A DNA stretch of 64,000 nt. Origin: Lachnospiraceae bacterium (GTDB lineage: Bacteria; Bacillota; Clostridia; Lachnospirales; Lachnospiraceae). The stretch is from the NCBI GenBank assembly GCA_017450065.1, contig JAFSYI010000059.1, positions 62,001-126,000 of the forward strand. Direction: 5' to 3'. A program made the position numbers and the translations under genes. Positions 43,852 to 53,447 of the stretch are shown here, piece by piece. Every line of letters begins with the position of its first letter. The first letter of the stretch is position 1. The notes beneath the pieces are model-generated. The model worked only from the letters and a program-made list of their open reading frames with translations, searched no databases and had not been told where the DNA came from.

Positions 43852-45267
43852 ATGAGAATCTGTGTAATCTTGGAGGGCTGTTACCCGTACGTTACGGGCG
43901 GAGTATCAACCTGGATACATCAATATATGAAGGCAATGCCGCAGCATGAGTTCGTTATCTGGGCGCTGGGTGCCGATGCTTCCCAGAAGGGCAGATATAA
44001 GTACGAGCTTCCCGACAATGTTGTGGAGATCAAAGAGGTCTTCTTAAACGATGCCCTTAAGAAAACAGGCAAGGTTAAGAAATACCGCTTTACGGATGAA
44101 GAGATAAACACTCTTCATGATCTTATAGACTGTAACAGGCCGGACTGGGAGATGCTGTTTTCGATGTATGCCGACAACAGGATAGATCCGCTGTCATTTC
44201 TTATGAGTAAGGATTTCCTTGATATCCTGACAAATATCTGTGAAGAGGAATATACCTATACGGCATTCTCCGATTTCTTTCATACGATCAGGTCGATGTT
44301 CCTGCCTGTATTGTATATACTTCATACGGATATTCCCAAAGCGGATATCTATCATTCGATAGCGACGGGTTACAGTGGGATACTGGCAAGGCTCGGGAGT
44401 TATAAATACAATGTTCCTTATATGATAACGGAGCACGGTATTTATACAAGGGAGCGGGAAGAGGAGATAATAAGAGCAAAGTGGGTTCTTCCGGCATTTA
44501 AGAGATTCTGGGTAAGGTTTTTCTATATGCTTTCGGCAGGCGCATATGAAAAGGCGACGATGATAACGAGCCTTTACGCCGGAGCAAGGAAAATACAGAT
44601 AGATATGGGCTGCGACCCCGACAAATGTGTATACATAGGCAACGGTATACACTATGAAAGATTTAAGGATATACCGCCCAAGAAACCGAACGGTTTTGTT
44701 GATATCGGAGCGGTCCTCAGGATAGCCCCTATAAAGGATGTCAAGACAATGATCTACGCCTTTGCCGGTGCCAAGGAGAGGGTTCCGAACGCAAGGCTGT
44801 TCATAGCGGGTCCCGAGGACGATAAGCAGTATTCGCAGGAATGCTATGACCTGGTTGAGAGACTGGGCGTTAAGGATATCATTTTCATGGGCTCGATAAA
44901 TGTTGTGGAACATATGGGGGATTTCGATTTTACGGTGCTTTCAAGCATATCGGAGGGCATGCCGCTGTCGGTGCTTGAATCCTTCGCATCCGGAAGGCCC
45001 TGTGTTACGACAGATGTCGGTAACTGCCGTGAGCTTCTGTTCAAGGTAGCGGAGAGGGATTTCCTCGGAAGCGCGGGTTACTGTGTTCCGCCGATGGATG
45101 TACAGCAGCTCAGCAATGCGATGGTCAATATGTGCAATCAGCCGGAGAAGCGTTATAAGATGGGACTTGTTGCAAGGGAGCGGGTTGCCAAATATTTTCT
45201 GCATGAAGAGATGATACGTAAGTATCTTGAAGTATATGATGAGGTATTCAGAAGATGGCAGGGATAG
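43852..45267 (+). CDS. pelF: PelF-type glycosyltransferase (GT4)
   Basis: 471 residues, GT-B fold. The N-terminus CVILEGCYPYVTGGVSTWIH with TEHGIYTRERE is typical of PelF; the C-terminal domain has GAVLRIAPIKDVKTMIYAF and the donor-binding SSISEGMPLSVLESFASGRP. PelF is the cytoplasmic synthase that polymerises UDP-N-acetylhexosamine for Pel. The ATG abuts the pelA stop, with CTGGAGAT as ribosome site, and its end overlaps pelG by 13 bases. Confidence 0.93.
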   Translation: MRICVILEGCYPYVTGGVSTWIHQYMKAMPQHEFVIWALGADASQKGRYKYELPDNVVEIKEVFLNDALKKTGKVKKYRFTDEEINTLHDLIDCNRPDWEMLFSMYADNRIDPLSFLMSKDFLDILTNICEEEYTYTAFSDFFHTIRSMFLPVLYILHTDIPKADIYHSIATGYSGILARLGSYKYNVPYMITEHGIYTREREEEIIRAKWVLPAFKRFWVRFFYMLSAGAYEKATMITSLYAGARKIQIDMGCDPDKCVYIGNGIHYERFKDIPPKKPNGFVDIGAVLRIAPIKDVKTMIYAFAGAKERVPNARLFIAGPEDDKQYSQECYDLVERLGVKDIIFMGSINVVEHMGDFDFTVLSSISEGMPLSVLESFASGRPCVTTDVGNCRELLFKVAERDFLGSAGYCVPPMDVQQLSNAMVNMCNQPEKRYKMGLVARERVAKYFLHEEMIRKYLEVYDEVFRRWQG

Positions 45268-46778
45268 GCTTCAGCCTTAAGAAGCTGTTTAGAAAGAAGG
45301 GAATACTTAACCTGTGCAAGGCGTACGGATACTCGGGCATAGTTACGATAGGCCCGATGATCTTAGGCGTCTGCCTTCTCGTGGGAATGGCCTTTGTCGC
45401 CAGAATGGGAGGCATGAGCGATCATGACAGGGAGCTGCTTAACTGTATGCTTACCTACAGCCTTCTGGTCGCTCTGTTCGTGACCAACTGGTTTAACATG
45501 GTAGTTACCCGTCATGTTTCTGACATGATATTTGAGAATCATGAAGAGAAGGTCATGCCGTCCTTCTTCGGAGCGGTTGCTGCAGAGCTGGTGATATGCT
45601 TCCTCATGTATGGTATTTTCCTGCTGTTTGCGGGTGCGAAGGCTTCGCAGAGCATCCTCTGCCTGTGGCTGTCAATGGTACTTATCGTAGTCTGGACAGA
45701 GATGATATACATGACAGCGCTTAAGGACTTTCAGGCTATCGTGCTTACATTTGCGCTGTCTCTTATGACGGGATTTCTTGCTGCGCTTATACTGGTGGTG
45801 CTCGGATGGATCAGCATCGAGACCTGTCTTCTGTGTGTTATCCTCGGATACGGTCTTCTGGCGGCCAGACAGTTTAAGCTGATGCTTGATTACTTCCCCA
45901 GGAGTGAAGGCAGCAATTATTCGTTTCTCTACTGGTTTGACAAATATCCTGCGCTTGCGGCATCCGGCGGCATGGTCGGAATAGGGCTGTTCAGCCATAT
46001 AGTCATCATGTATTTCGGTCCCTTGAGGGTTCAGGTACAGGGACTCTTCTACGGAGCTCCCGAATATGACGTGCCTGCCCTGCTGGCCTTCACTTCGCTG
46101 CTTATAACAACGGTCAGTTTTGTTGTATCCGTGGAGGTCAACTTCTATCCCAAATACAGCAATTACTACGGCCTGTTCGGAGATAAGGGTGCGATAAAGG
46201 ATATCAAGCTTGCCGGCAAGGAGATGCTGGACATGCTTAAGAGAGAGCTTGTTTATCTTGGCTGCAAGCAGATGTTTACGACAGTACTGTTTGTCGTTGT
46301 GGGGCCACCGGTGATAGAATATTTTATTCCCGGAATGAGTTCTCTGTCCATATCTATATACCGGTTCCTGTGCGTGGGATACGGTTCCTATGCGATAGCC
46401 AATTCACTTATGCTCATAGAGCTTTATTTCGAAGATTATAAAGGCGCATTTATAGGAACCACGCTGTTTGCGGTATTAAGTACCTCGATAAATATCTGGC
46501 AGATACTTAAGGGTGATATACATTACTTCGGAGTGGGATTTTTCATAGGTGACATAAGCTTCTTCTTCAGCTCGCTTATAAGGCTTCACTGGTATACGGG
46601 AAGGCTGCCCTACTTCCTTCTGTCAAGGCAGAGCCTCGTGCCGGATACGGAGAAGGGACTGTTTGTGACCATAAGCCGTATCCTTGATAAGCATCAGGAG
46701 CGCATAAAGGAGAAGATAAATAAGAAGCTGTCTGCCAAAGCGGATAATTTACTGGAGCGGGAGGGGCTTAAACGCTGA
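45255..46778 (+). CDS. pelG: PelG membrane protein (MATE-like Wzx-type)
   Basis: 507 residues with about 12 membrane helices. The first residues AGIGFSLKKLFRKKGILNLC are characteristic of PelG. PelG carries the growing Pel chain across the membrane with PelD and PelE. The C-terminal 45 residues are cytoplasmic and lysine-rich (RIKEKINKKLSAKADNLLE). The stop overlaps the next start by one base. Confidence 0.93.
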   Translation: MAGIGFSLKKLFRKKGILNLCKAYGYSGIVTIGPMILGVCLLVGMAFVARMGGMSDHDRELLNCMLTYSLLVALFVTNWFNMVVTRHVSDMIFENHEEKVMPSFFGAVAAELVICFLMYGIFLLFAGAKASQSILCLWLSMVLIVVWTEMIYMTALKDFQAIVLTFALSLMTGFLAALILVVLGWISIETCLLCVILGYGLLAARQFKLMLDYFPRSEGSNYSFLYWFDKYPALAASGGMVGIGLFSHIVIMYFGPLRVQVQGLFYGAPEYDVPALLAFTSLLITTVSFVVSVEVNFYPKYSNYYGLFGDKGAIKDIKLAGKEMLDMLKRELVYLGCKQMFTTVLFVVVGPPVIEYFIPGMSSLSISIYRFLCVGYGSYAIANSLMLIELYFEDYKGAFIGTTLFAVLSTSINIWQILKGDIHYFGVGFFIGDISFFFSSLIRLHWYTGRLPYFLLSRQSLVPDTEKGLFVTISRILDKHQERIKEKINKKLSAKADNLLEREGLKR

Positions 46779-48655
46779 TGGGAGTAAAAGCAGGATCAAA
46801 AACGAAAGCTAAAGCAAAAGCATTAACGGCATTCATACTGCTCACCGCTCTTTTATTGGAAGCGTGTTCTCCTCCGGGGACGAAGAAAGCGGGGAATGAT
46901 AAAAAATCACCATCCAAATCGTTCGATAAGACGGAGCCTGTCAGTGTGGACAGGGTGGAGAAAGCAGAGAAGACTGAGCTTAATCTTACAGAGAAGAAGG
47001 ATATTTATGATGATGACCGCGACGAAGCCTCTGTTATAACGATGTACCTTACGGTAAGCAGGGGAAACAGGGCGGACGGAAGCGACCATACATGGACGGA
47101 GATAAATACCTATTCGCAGGATGACTATGACAGGATGGGAGTGGACCGCTATAAGGTGGAAGGCCTTCTTCAGATAGATGAAACCGGGAACGGGATAAAG
47201 AAGGGTTCCTACGGATACGGTGAGACTGTTCCGAACGTATCGGTGCAGGTAAGAGGACAGACATCCACAAGAGCGGATCAGAAGAATTACAAGATACGGA
47301 TAAAGGACGGCAAGGAGAGATTCAGGGGACAAAGGACGCTCAACCTTAACAAACACCGGAGCGAGCCTTACCGCTTCCTTAACAAGCTCTGCTACGATCT
47401 TATGGATCCCATCCCTCAGCTCATGGGGGCAAGGACTCAGTTCGTCCATCTGTATGTAAAGGATACTACCGGAGACGGCACACCAAAGGAGTATCCCGAA
47501 TGGGAAATACCTCCCGAAATTGTTGACGGGTATGAGGACTACGGCCTGTTTACCATGGTCGAGCAGATCAACAGAACCTATATGAAGTCCCATGGGATGG
47601 ATGAGAACGGGCATCTGTATAAGGTGACTTTCTTCGAATGGAATAAATACGAGGAGGTCATGGTTCCTAAGGACGATCCTTCCTTTGACAGGGATGCGTT
47701 TGAGGACTATCTTGAGATCAAGGGTGATGAGGATCCCGCCAAGCTCCAGAACGTCCTTAATATGATACATAATTACACCATTCCGATAGATAAGATCGTG
47801 GATGAGCATTTCGACGCCGAGAATATCTGTTACTGGATGGCCTTTAACATACTGGTGGGCAATTATGATGTGGGTGCCAGGAACCTGTTTATCTACAGTC
47901 CGCTTAATTCACAGCGCTTCTACATGATATGCTGGGATATGGATGTTGCATTTAAATCATCGTATAACGAGTGGGCGGGCTACAGCGACGGAGTATCCTG
48001 GGAATGCGGGATGACGCAGTTCCTTGTCGTGACACTTGTCAACCGTATGATGAAGGAAGAAAAATACAGGAATATGCTAAGCGCGGCCGTGGATGACCTG
48101 TACCGCAATTATGTGACTCCGGATAAGGTAAATGCGAAGGTTGCGGCATACCGTACGGAGATCAAACCGTATTTATACAGATCACCCGATATAAATCATC
48201 TTCAGCTTGATGATATGCAGGTTTATGATGAACTTACGTCAAAGCTTGGTTCGGAGGTAGACCGTAATTACCGGGTATATAAGGAGTCGCTCAAGAATCC
48301 GTGGCCCTTCTACGTGGACATGCCCAAGGCCAATAAGGATACGGGCAGGCTTATCCTCAGCTGGGGTATATCATATGATATAAACGAAGAAACCGTCACC
48401 TATGATTATGAGCTGGCAAGAGATTATAAATTCACGGATGTGATAAGCAGTGGAGAGGATCTTGAGGTTCCGCTCGTGACGGTTCCGCTTCCCGAGGCGG
48501 GGAAGTATTTCCTTAAGGTCACGGCGACCAATGAATCCGGCTATACCACGGACTGCTTCGATTATTATTCCGTGGATGATTACGGCAAGAATTACGGATG
48601 CTACGGGTTTGTGATAAAACCGAACGGTGAGACCGAGGTTGCCTCGGAGGAATAG
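46778..48655 (+). CDS. Secreted CotH-family kinase-like lipoprotein 1
   Basis: 625 residues. A basic N-terminus and hydrophobic segment end in LLLEAC, a lipobox, so it should be lipid-anchored outside the membrane. The CotH fold starts after a charged spacer: QVRGQTSTRADQKNYKIRIK (the basic substrate/ATP strand), YGLFTMVEQINRTYM, then catalytic-type AFNILVGNYDVGARNLFIYS and the metal DMD in MICWDMDVAF. CotH of Bacillus spores is a protein kinase for coat proteins. A beta-sandwich tail (about 530-625) follows. Direct coupling to pelG suggests action on the Pel matrix or its proteins. Confidence 0.85.
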   Translation: MGVKAGSKTKAKAKALTAFILLTALLLEACSPPGTKKAGNDKKSPSKSFDKTEPVSVDRVEKAEKTELNLTEKKDIYDDDRDEASVITMYLTVSRGNRADGSDHTWTEINTYSQDDYDRMGVDRYKVEGLLQIDETGNGIKKGSYGYGETVPNVSVQVRGQTSTRADQKNYKIRIKDGKERFRGQRTLNLNKHRSEPYRFLNKLCYDLMDPIPQLMGARTQFVHLYVKDTTGDGTPKEYPEWEIPPEIVDGYEDYGLFTMVEQINRTYMKSHGMDENGHLYKVTFFEWNKYEEVMVPKDDPSFDRDAFEDYLEIKGDEDPAKLQNVLNMIHNYTIPIDKIVDEHFDAENICYWMAFNILVGNYDVGARNLFIYSPLNSQRFYMICWDMDVAFKSSYNEWAGYSDGVSWECGMTQFLVVTLVNRMMKEEKYRNMLSAAVDDLYRNYVTPDKVNAKVAAYRTEIKPYLYRSPDINHLQLDDMQVYDELTSKLGSEVDRNYRVYKESLKNPWPFYVDMPKANKDTGRLILSWGISYDINEETVTYDYELARDYKFTDVISSGEDLEVPLVTVPLPEAGKYFLKVTATNESGYTTDCFDYYSVDDYGKNYGCYGFVIKPNGETEVASEE

Positions 48656-48690
48656 AAGGTTTGAGATAAAGTATTTCAGGAGTATCATTT

Positions 48691-50460
48691 ATGTCTGTTT
48701 CAAAGAAGCTTTCAATCTGTATGTTACTGCCGGCGCTATGCCTTGCGCTGCTGAGCGGCTGCCTCGCGGCTGACCCGCAGGCAGAACAGACGGAGGACAA
48801 ATACATAAAAGCCCCGGTGAGCGAATCGCTTAAGATAAGGGATCTGAATTCACTGTACCGGTATATGCCTACCGAACAGGTACTGTATCTTACGGTGGGC
48901 AGGGGTTTTTCGGAAGAGAGCGGAGAACATTCATGGCAGGAGATCAATGCTCATGACCTTGCATGGTATAAGTCCAATGATACGGACATATACGAGTGCA
49001 ATGCGCTGGTTCAGTTCGGTAATGAAGAGGGACCTGCATCGGGGAACTTCGGTTACGGGAACATGGCGAACAATGCGACTGTCAGGCTCTACGGAATGAA
49101 TTCATCGGCAAGACAGCAGAAGAGCTACAGGATCAGGATAAACCAGGGAAACGGTAATGTTTCCGGAATGAAAGCCTTCTTTCTGAGCAAGAGCTTTACC
49201 GATCCCTTCAGATTTACAGGCAAGCTGTGTTCCGATCTTATCACGCAGATAGACGGGCTTATGTCGGAGAGGACGGGCTTCGTCCATCTCTATGTAAGGG
49301 ACGAGAGTACCGGACCCGATGCGATGTTTGTGGATTATGGCCTGTATACCCTGATCGAACCGGTGAATAAGAGATATCTTTCCAACAGAAGCCTTGATGA
49401 TTCGGGCGAGCTGTACAAGGCCGTTGATTTTGATTTCGGAAGACATAAGGGCGTCATCATGCAGCCTACAGAGGAAAGCTTTGACAATGAGGCTTTCGAG
49501 GAACTTCTTGAGGCCAAGGGCTCCAATGATTATACAAAGCTTATAAACATGCTGGATGCGCTCAACGATCCCTCGATACCTGTTGAAGATGTGATCGGCA
49601 GATATTTTGACAAGGAAAGCCTGTATGATTTCCTGGCTTTTAATATCCTTGTAGACAACAAGGATACGGATACGACCAACTTCTATCTTTACAGTCCCAC
49701 CGGAACCGAAAAGTTCTATATAATACCATGGGATATGGACGGGGCACTGAGACATGATTATGAGCTGCTCAGGGATCCGTCATATTCCGAAGGGTGGGAG
49801 AAGGGCATATATCTGTACACGGATTCCCTTCTTTTCTCAAGAATAATGAAGAGTCCGGTGTGTATCAATGAACTGAGCGAACGCATCGCCATCCTGCATG
49901 AAGGAGTTCTTTCGGGTGAGAATGTTGTAAGAATGGCAAGGGAGCTTGCCATGAAGGTTAAGCCATATCTGTATGCTCTTCCCGACATGACCTTTGCAAG
50001 GGTGTCAAGACCCGCTCACGACCAGCTGGTCGAGCAGCTCAAGCCACAGATGGATTACAATTATTACGCATATTATGATTCACTGGAGACTCCGTGGCCG
50101 TTCCATATTAAAGATCCGGAGAACAGTAACGGCCATGTAAGATTCACGTGGGAGGAATCCTTTATGCCTGCAAAAGGAGAAGGGATGACGGACGATGATA
50201 TCACCTATACCGTCGAACTGTCCGATACATGGGACTTTGATCACATGATAAAGACAGCATCCGGTTTACGAACGACTTCCTATGATGCGGGTATAATGTC
50301 GCCGGGACAGTATTTTGTCAGGATCAGCGCCGTTTCTAAGGACGGTATTTCACAGGAAGCTTATGAGTTCTACAACACAGAGCTTAAGACAACGGTTAAC
50401 GGAGTGCTGTGTTTCTATGTCTTTGAGGACGGAACCATAGTTCCCTCGACATTCGAATGA
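48691..50460 (+). CDS. Secreted CotH-family kinase-like lipoprotein 2
   Basis: 589 residues, lipobox LLSGC near residue 24. It is a diverged paralogue of the upstream gene with the same order: RLYGMNSSARQQKSYRIRIN, YGLYTLIEPVNKRYL, AFNILVDNKDTDTTNFYLYS and IIPWDMDGAL, followed by a tail with TWEESFMPAKGEGMTDDD. Both metal-binding motifs are retained, so two active enzymes are plausible. It follows the first copy by 35 bases. Adjacent duplicated CotH genes suggest distinct substrates. Confidence 0.85.
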   Translation: MSVSKKLSICMLLPALCLALLSGCLAADPQAEQTEDKYIKAPVSESLKIRDLNSLYRYMPTEQVLYLTVGRGFSEESGEHSWQEINAHDLAWYKSNDTDIYECNALVQFGNEEGPASGNFGYGNMANNATVRLYGMNSSARQQKSYRIRINQGNGNVSGMKAFFLSKSFTDPFRFTGKLCSDLITQIDGLMSERTGFVHLYVRDESTGPDAMFVDYGLYTLIEPVNKRYLSNRSLDDSGELYKAVDFDFGRHKGVIMQPTEESFDNEAFEELLEAKGSNDYTKLINMLDALNDPSIPVEDVIGRYFDKESLYDFLAFNILVDNKDTDTTNFYLYSPTGTEKFYIIPWDMDGALRHDYELLRDPSYSEGWEKGIYLYTDSLLFSRIMKSPVCINELSERIAILHEGVLSGENVVRMARELAMKVKPYLYALPDMTFARVSRPAHDQLVEQLKPQMDYNYYAYYDSLETPWPFHIKDPENSNGHVRFTWEESFMPAKGEGMTDDDITYTVELSDTWDFDHMIKTASGLRTTSYDAGIMSPGQYFVRISAVSKDGISQEAYEFYNTELKTTVNGVLCFYVFEDGTIVPSTFE

Positions 50461-50521
50461 TCTCCCGGGAGAAAGACGGGGCCGTCCGGCGGTGTCATAT
50501 CCGGGCGTAAAAGAGGATATA

Positions 50522-51259
50522 ATGAGCGACAGACGAATCTTCAGAAATGAATGGAAATACATAATCTCACACAGTGAGGCCGATCTTTTAAAGGACAGGC
50601 TGCTTAATGTTCTTACTCTTGATCCCCACGCGGGCAGGGAGGGCTATGAGATAAGAAGCCTGTACTTTGATGACTACGCCAATTCCTCCTATAACCAAAA
50701 GCTTATGGGGGTGTATGCCAGAAAGAAGTGGCGGATAAGGATATACGATTACAGCGACAGCGTCATATCGCTTGAGAGGAAGGTTAAGAACGGCAATTAC
50801 ATATTTAAGGAATCCGCCCGTCTGTCAAGGGATGAAGCTGAGAGGCTCATCGAAGGGGATTACGGCTTCCTTCTTAAGAGAGAGGAAAATCTGTGCAGGG
50901 AATTCTACGCCGAGAGCAGTTTCAGCCTCCTGAAGCCCAAGGTGATCGTTGATTACAGAAGGTTCCCGCTTGTGATGGATGAGGGAACGGTAAGGATAAC
51001 CTTTGACAGTGAGGTATGCGCGGCTGTCGGCAGTTATGATATATTCGACAGGGAGCTTGTAAAGCTTCCGGCTCAGGAGTATGACAGGGAGGTTCTGGAG
51101 GTGAAATATACCGAATTCCTTCCCTTCAGCGTAAAGAAGCTTCTGCCTATGAGGGGAAGTGAGTTCAGCGCATTTTCCAAATACGTGGTCTGCTTTGAGG
51201 CGGCACACCATATAACCGATGTGAGCGCGGGGATAAGCAAGTCTCATATTTCGGAATAG
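50522..51259 (+). CDS. VTC-domain protein, predicted polyphosphate polymerase
   Basis: 245 residues forming one VTC/triphosphate-tunnel domain: RNEWKYIISHSEADLL, IRSLYFDDYANSSY, KWRIRIYDYSD, LERKVKNGNYIFKES and VLEVKYTEFLPF give the alternating basic and acidic strands of the tunnel. In yeast Vtc4 this domain makes polyphosphate from ATP. There is no membrane segment here; the DUF4956 protein next door may anchor it. The ATG at 50522 is preferred, after AAGAGGATAT; an earlier in-frame ATG lacks a site. Confidence 0.88.
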   Translation: MSDRRIFRNEWKYIISHSEADLLKDRLLNVLTLDPHAGREGYEIRSLYFDDYANSSYNQKLMGVYARKKWRIRIYDYSDSVISLERKVKNGNYIFKESARLSRDEAERLIEGDYGFLLKREENLCREFYAESSFSLLKPKVIVDYRRFPLVMDEGTVRITFDSEVCAAVGSYDIFDRELVKLPAQEYDREVLEVKYTEFLPFSVKKLLPMRGSEFSAFSKYVVCFEAAHHITDVSAGISKSHISE

Positions 51260-51314
51260 GATAAAGAGAGTCAACATACAGATCGTTAAACATATATGGG
51301 AAGAGGAGACAAAA

Positions 51315-51998
51315 ATGAACACTAATGATTATTTCAAGAAATCGGTGCTTGAATCGTTTACCGCGGGAAACGGCCTGACGGTTGATTTCGTGGTATCGGC
51401 CTGTATAGCCATGGCAATAGCGATAGGCCTCGGGCTGCTTATCTATCTTGTTTACAGACAGTTCTACGGAGGCGTCGTGTACTCCCAGGCCTTTGCGATG
51501 ACTTTGGTCGGAATGACTGTACTTACCTGCGCACTGACTCTGGCAATAAGCAGCAACATAGTTATTTCCCTCGGTATGGTTGGTGCTTTGTCGATCGTGC
51601 GTTACAGGACAGCGATCAAGGATCCGATGGATCTTCTGTACCTTTTCTGGTCGATCTCTATAGGCATTATAGTGGCAGCTGGCATCTATCCTCTTGCGAT
51701 CATCACGATGCTTGTCATGTTCCTTCTCGTGCTGTTCTTCTATAAGAAGAAGCAGTCGGGGATCATATACATCCTTGTTGTTCACTACGAGGGAGATGAT
51801 ACCGGAGCTGAAGTTATTAAGCTGTTCGGAAGCATACGGTATCAGGTAAGGTCAAAGACCCTTAGAAAGGGAACAGCGGAGCTTACGGTTGAACTCCTGT
51901 CAAGAAAAGGCAATATGGCCTTCGTGGATAAGATAAATGCTCTTCCGGGAGTTAAGGATGTGAGTCTGATCCAGTACAACGGAGAATATAATGGATAA
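51315..51998 (+). CDS. DUF4956 integral membrane protein
   Basis: 227 residues with three to four helices: VVSACIAMAIAIGLGLLIYL, AMTLVGMTVLTCALTLAI and WSISIGIIVAAGIYPLAII with a following stretch. The motif SLGMVGALSIVRYRTAIKDP is the hallmark of DUF4956. The soluble C-terminus (about 150-227) looks ferredoxin-like. These proteins recur beside VTC-domain and CotH genes in Firmicutes and Actinobacteria, suggesting a membrane partner for polyphosphate or phosphate transfer. AGAGGAGA precedes the ATG; the end overlaps the next gene by 8 bases. Confidence 0.88.
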   Translation: MNTNDYFKKSVLESFTAGNGLTVDFVVSACIAMAIAIGLGLLIYLVYRQFYGGVVYSQAFAMTLVGMTVLTCALTLAISSNIVISLGMVGALSIVRYRTAIKDPMDLLYLFWSISIGIIVAAGIYPLAIITMLVMFLLVLFFYKKKQSGIIYILVVHYEGDDTGAEVIKLFGSIRYQVRSKTLRKGTAELTVELLSRKGNMAFVDKINALPGVKDVSLIQYNGEYNG

Positions 51999-53391
51999 AA
52001 AAAAGAGCATTCTGATACAATATGGTCTCATATTGATACTTGGAGCCGCGATTGCCTGGCTCATAGTATATATCCGTATGCGTTCCAATCTGAATATTTA
52101 TACCGATTTTGCACCTGATACAACACTGACTGATAATCCTCTTATGGGTTTTGCACCGGATGCCGGGAATACCGCCCACTGCGAGAAGACCAATCTTGTT
52201 TATATACCTCTTACATGGGCACAATGGGAACCGCAGGACGGAGTGTATGATATCGATGCCCTGGAGAAGAGATGTAATATACCCAGATGGAAGGAAGAAC
52301 ATAAGCATGCAGTCCTCCGGTTCATGTGTGACGTTCCGGGGGACAGGGATCATATAGATATCCCGCAGTGGCTGTATGACAGGGCCGGAAAAGGAACACA
52401 TTACGATACAGAGATAGGCAGGGGGTATTCGCCTGACTATTCGGATGAGTATTTTATCGAAAGGCATGATCAGGCAGTCAGGGCGCTGGCCGAATACTGT
52501 AACAGGGATTACTTCGTATCCTTTGTGGAGCTCGGAAGCCTGGGACACTGGGGTGAATGGCACGCTACCGGCAATAACGGCAGATCGGTCATGCCTGATG
52601 AGAGCATCTGCTCGCGTTATGTGTCGGTCTACTCAGACGGATTTATAAAGGCAAGGCTTCTTATGAGAAGAAATTATGAGATTGCCGTGAAGGGGCGTAT
52701 GGGCTTCTATAACGATATGCTTGGGGATAAGAAAAGTACCGATGAATGGCTTGACTGGATGGAGAACGGAGGGAGCCAGGTTACATCGGGCGAACCGCTT
52801 CCTTTAAGAAGGGTCATCAATGTGGGACGGGAACTGCCGGTCGGAGGAGAGTTCACATCTTCGATACCGATGGAGGATATGCTGCTTAAGGATATAGGCG
52901 GAGTACTGGCAGCCGTATCATCATCCCATATGACTTTTATCGGTCCCAAGACGCCCGACCTTGTAAATGAGGATTACAAGCTTGCCGCCGAGTCGGTACT
53001 GAGACGTATGGGATACCGTATATATGTATCCTCACTGCAGACCAGATATGATTATTCGAGCAACAGCATCGAACTGCAGCTTACGTTCCACAATGCGGGA
53101 AACGCCGGTTTCTATTTTGACTGGCCGGTGACGGTCTATATATTTGACGGTACGAAAAAGCAGGTGTTCTGGAAAGGTTTGGACCTTGACCTGCGTGAAC
53201 TGAGTTCGGGCGAAGAGATGACGGTAACGACAATGGTACCGGCGACCTCGGAGCTCAGGGATGAGTTCTATATAGGAGTCGATATAACGGACTATACAGG
53301 TGATGAGCATGTAAAGCTTGCGATCGATAACGGCGGTGAAGATGAGTATATCGGCGATGTTCAGATACTGTATCATCATGTGGAGCTGTAG
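51991..53391 (+). CDS. DUF4832 extracytoplasmic protein, TIM-barrel hydrolase-like
   Basis: 466 residues with one N-terminal helix (IQYGLILILGAAIAWLIVYI) and an external body. NPLMGFAPD, YIPLTWAQWEPQDGVYD, VELGSLGHWGEWH and the later ITSGEP-like stretch follow the DUF4832/beta-alpha barrel pattern, with E and W residues placed as in glycoside hydrolases. A C-terminal Ig-like domain (about 345-466) may bind sugar. As last gene of the Pel operon it could supply the glycoside hydrolase function missing from the PelA protein. That role is inference. Confidence 0.75.
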   Translation: MDKKKSILIQYGLILILGAAIAWLIVYIRMRSNLNIYTDFAPDTTLTDNPLMGFAPDAGNTAHCEKTNLVYIPLTWAQWEPQDGVYDIDALEKRCNIPRWKEEHKHAVLRFMCDVPGDRDHIDIPQWLYDRAGKGTHYDTEIGRGYSPDYSDEYFIERHDQAVRALAEYCNRDYFVSFVELGSLGHWGEWHATGNNGRSVMPDESICSRYVSVYSDGFIKARLLMRRNYEIAVKGRMGFYNDMLGDKKSTDEWLDWMENGGSQVTSGEPLPLRRVINVGRELPVGGEFTSSIPMEDMLLKDIGGVLAAVSSSHMTFIGPKTPDLVNEDYKLAAESVLRRMGYRIYVSSLQTRYDYSSNSIELQLTFHNAGNAGFYFDWPVTVYIFDGTKKQVFWKGLDLDLRELSSGEEMTVTTMVPATSELRDEFYIGVDITDYTGDEHVKLAIDNGGEDEYIGDVQILYHHVEL

Positions 53392-53447
53392 GAGTAACTC
53401 CGGATTATTAACGACGTGTGATCCTGACAACAGAGAGAACCGGGCAT

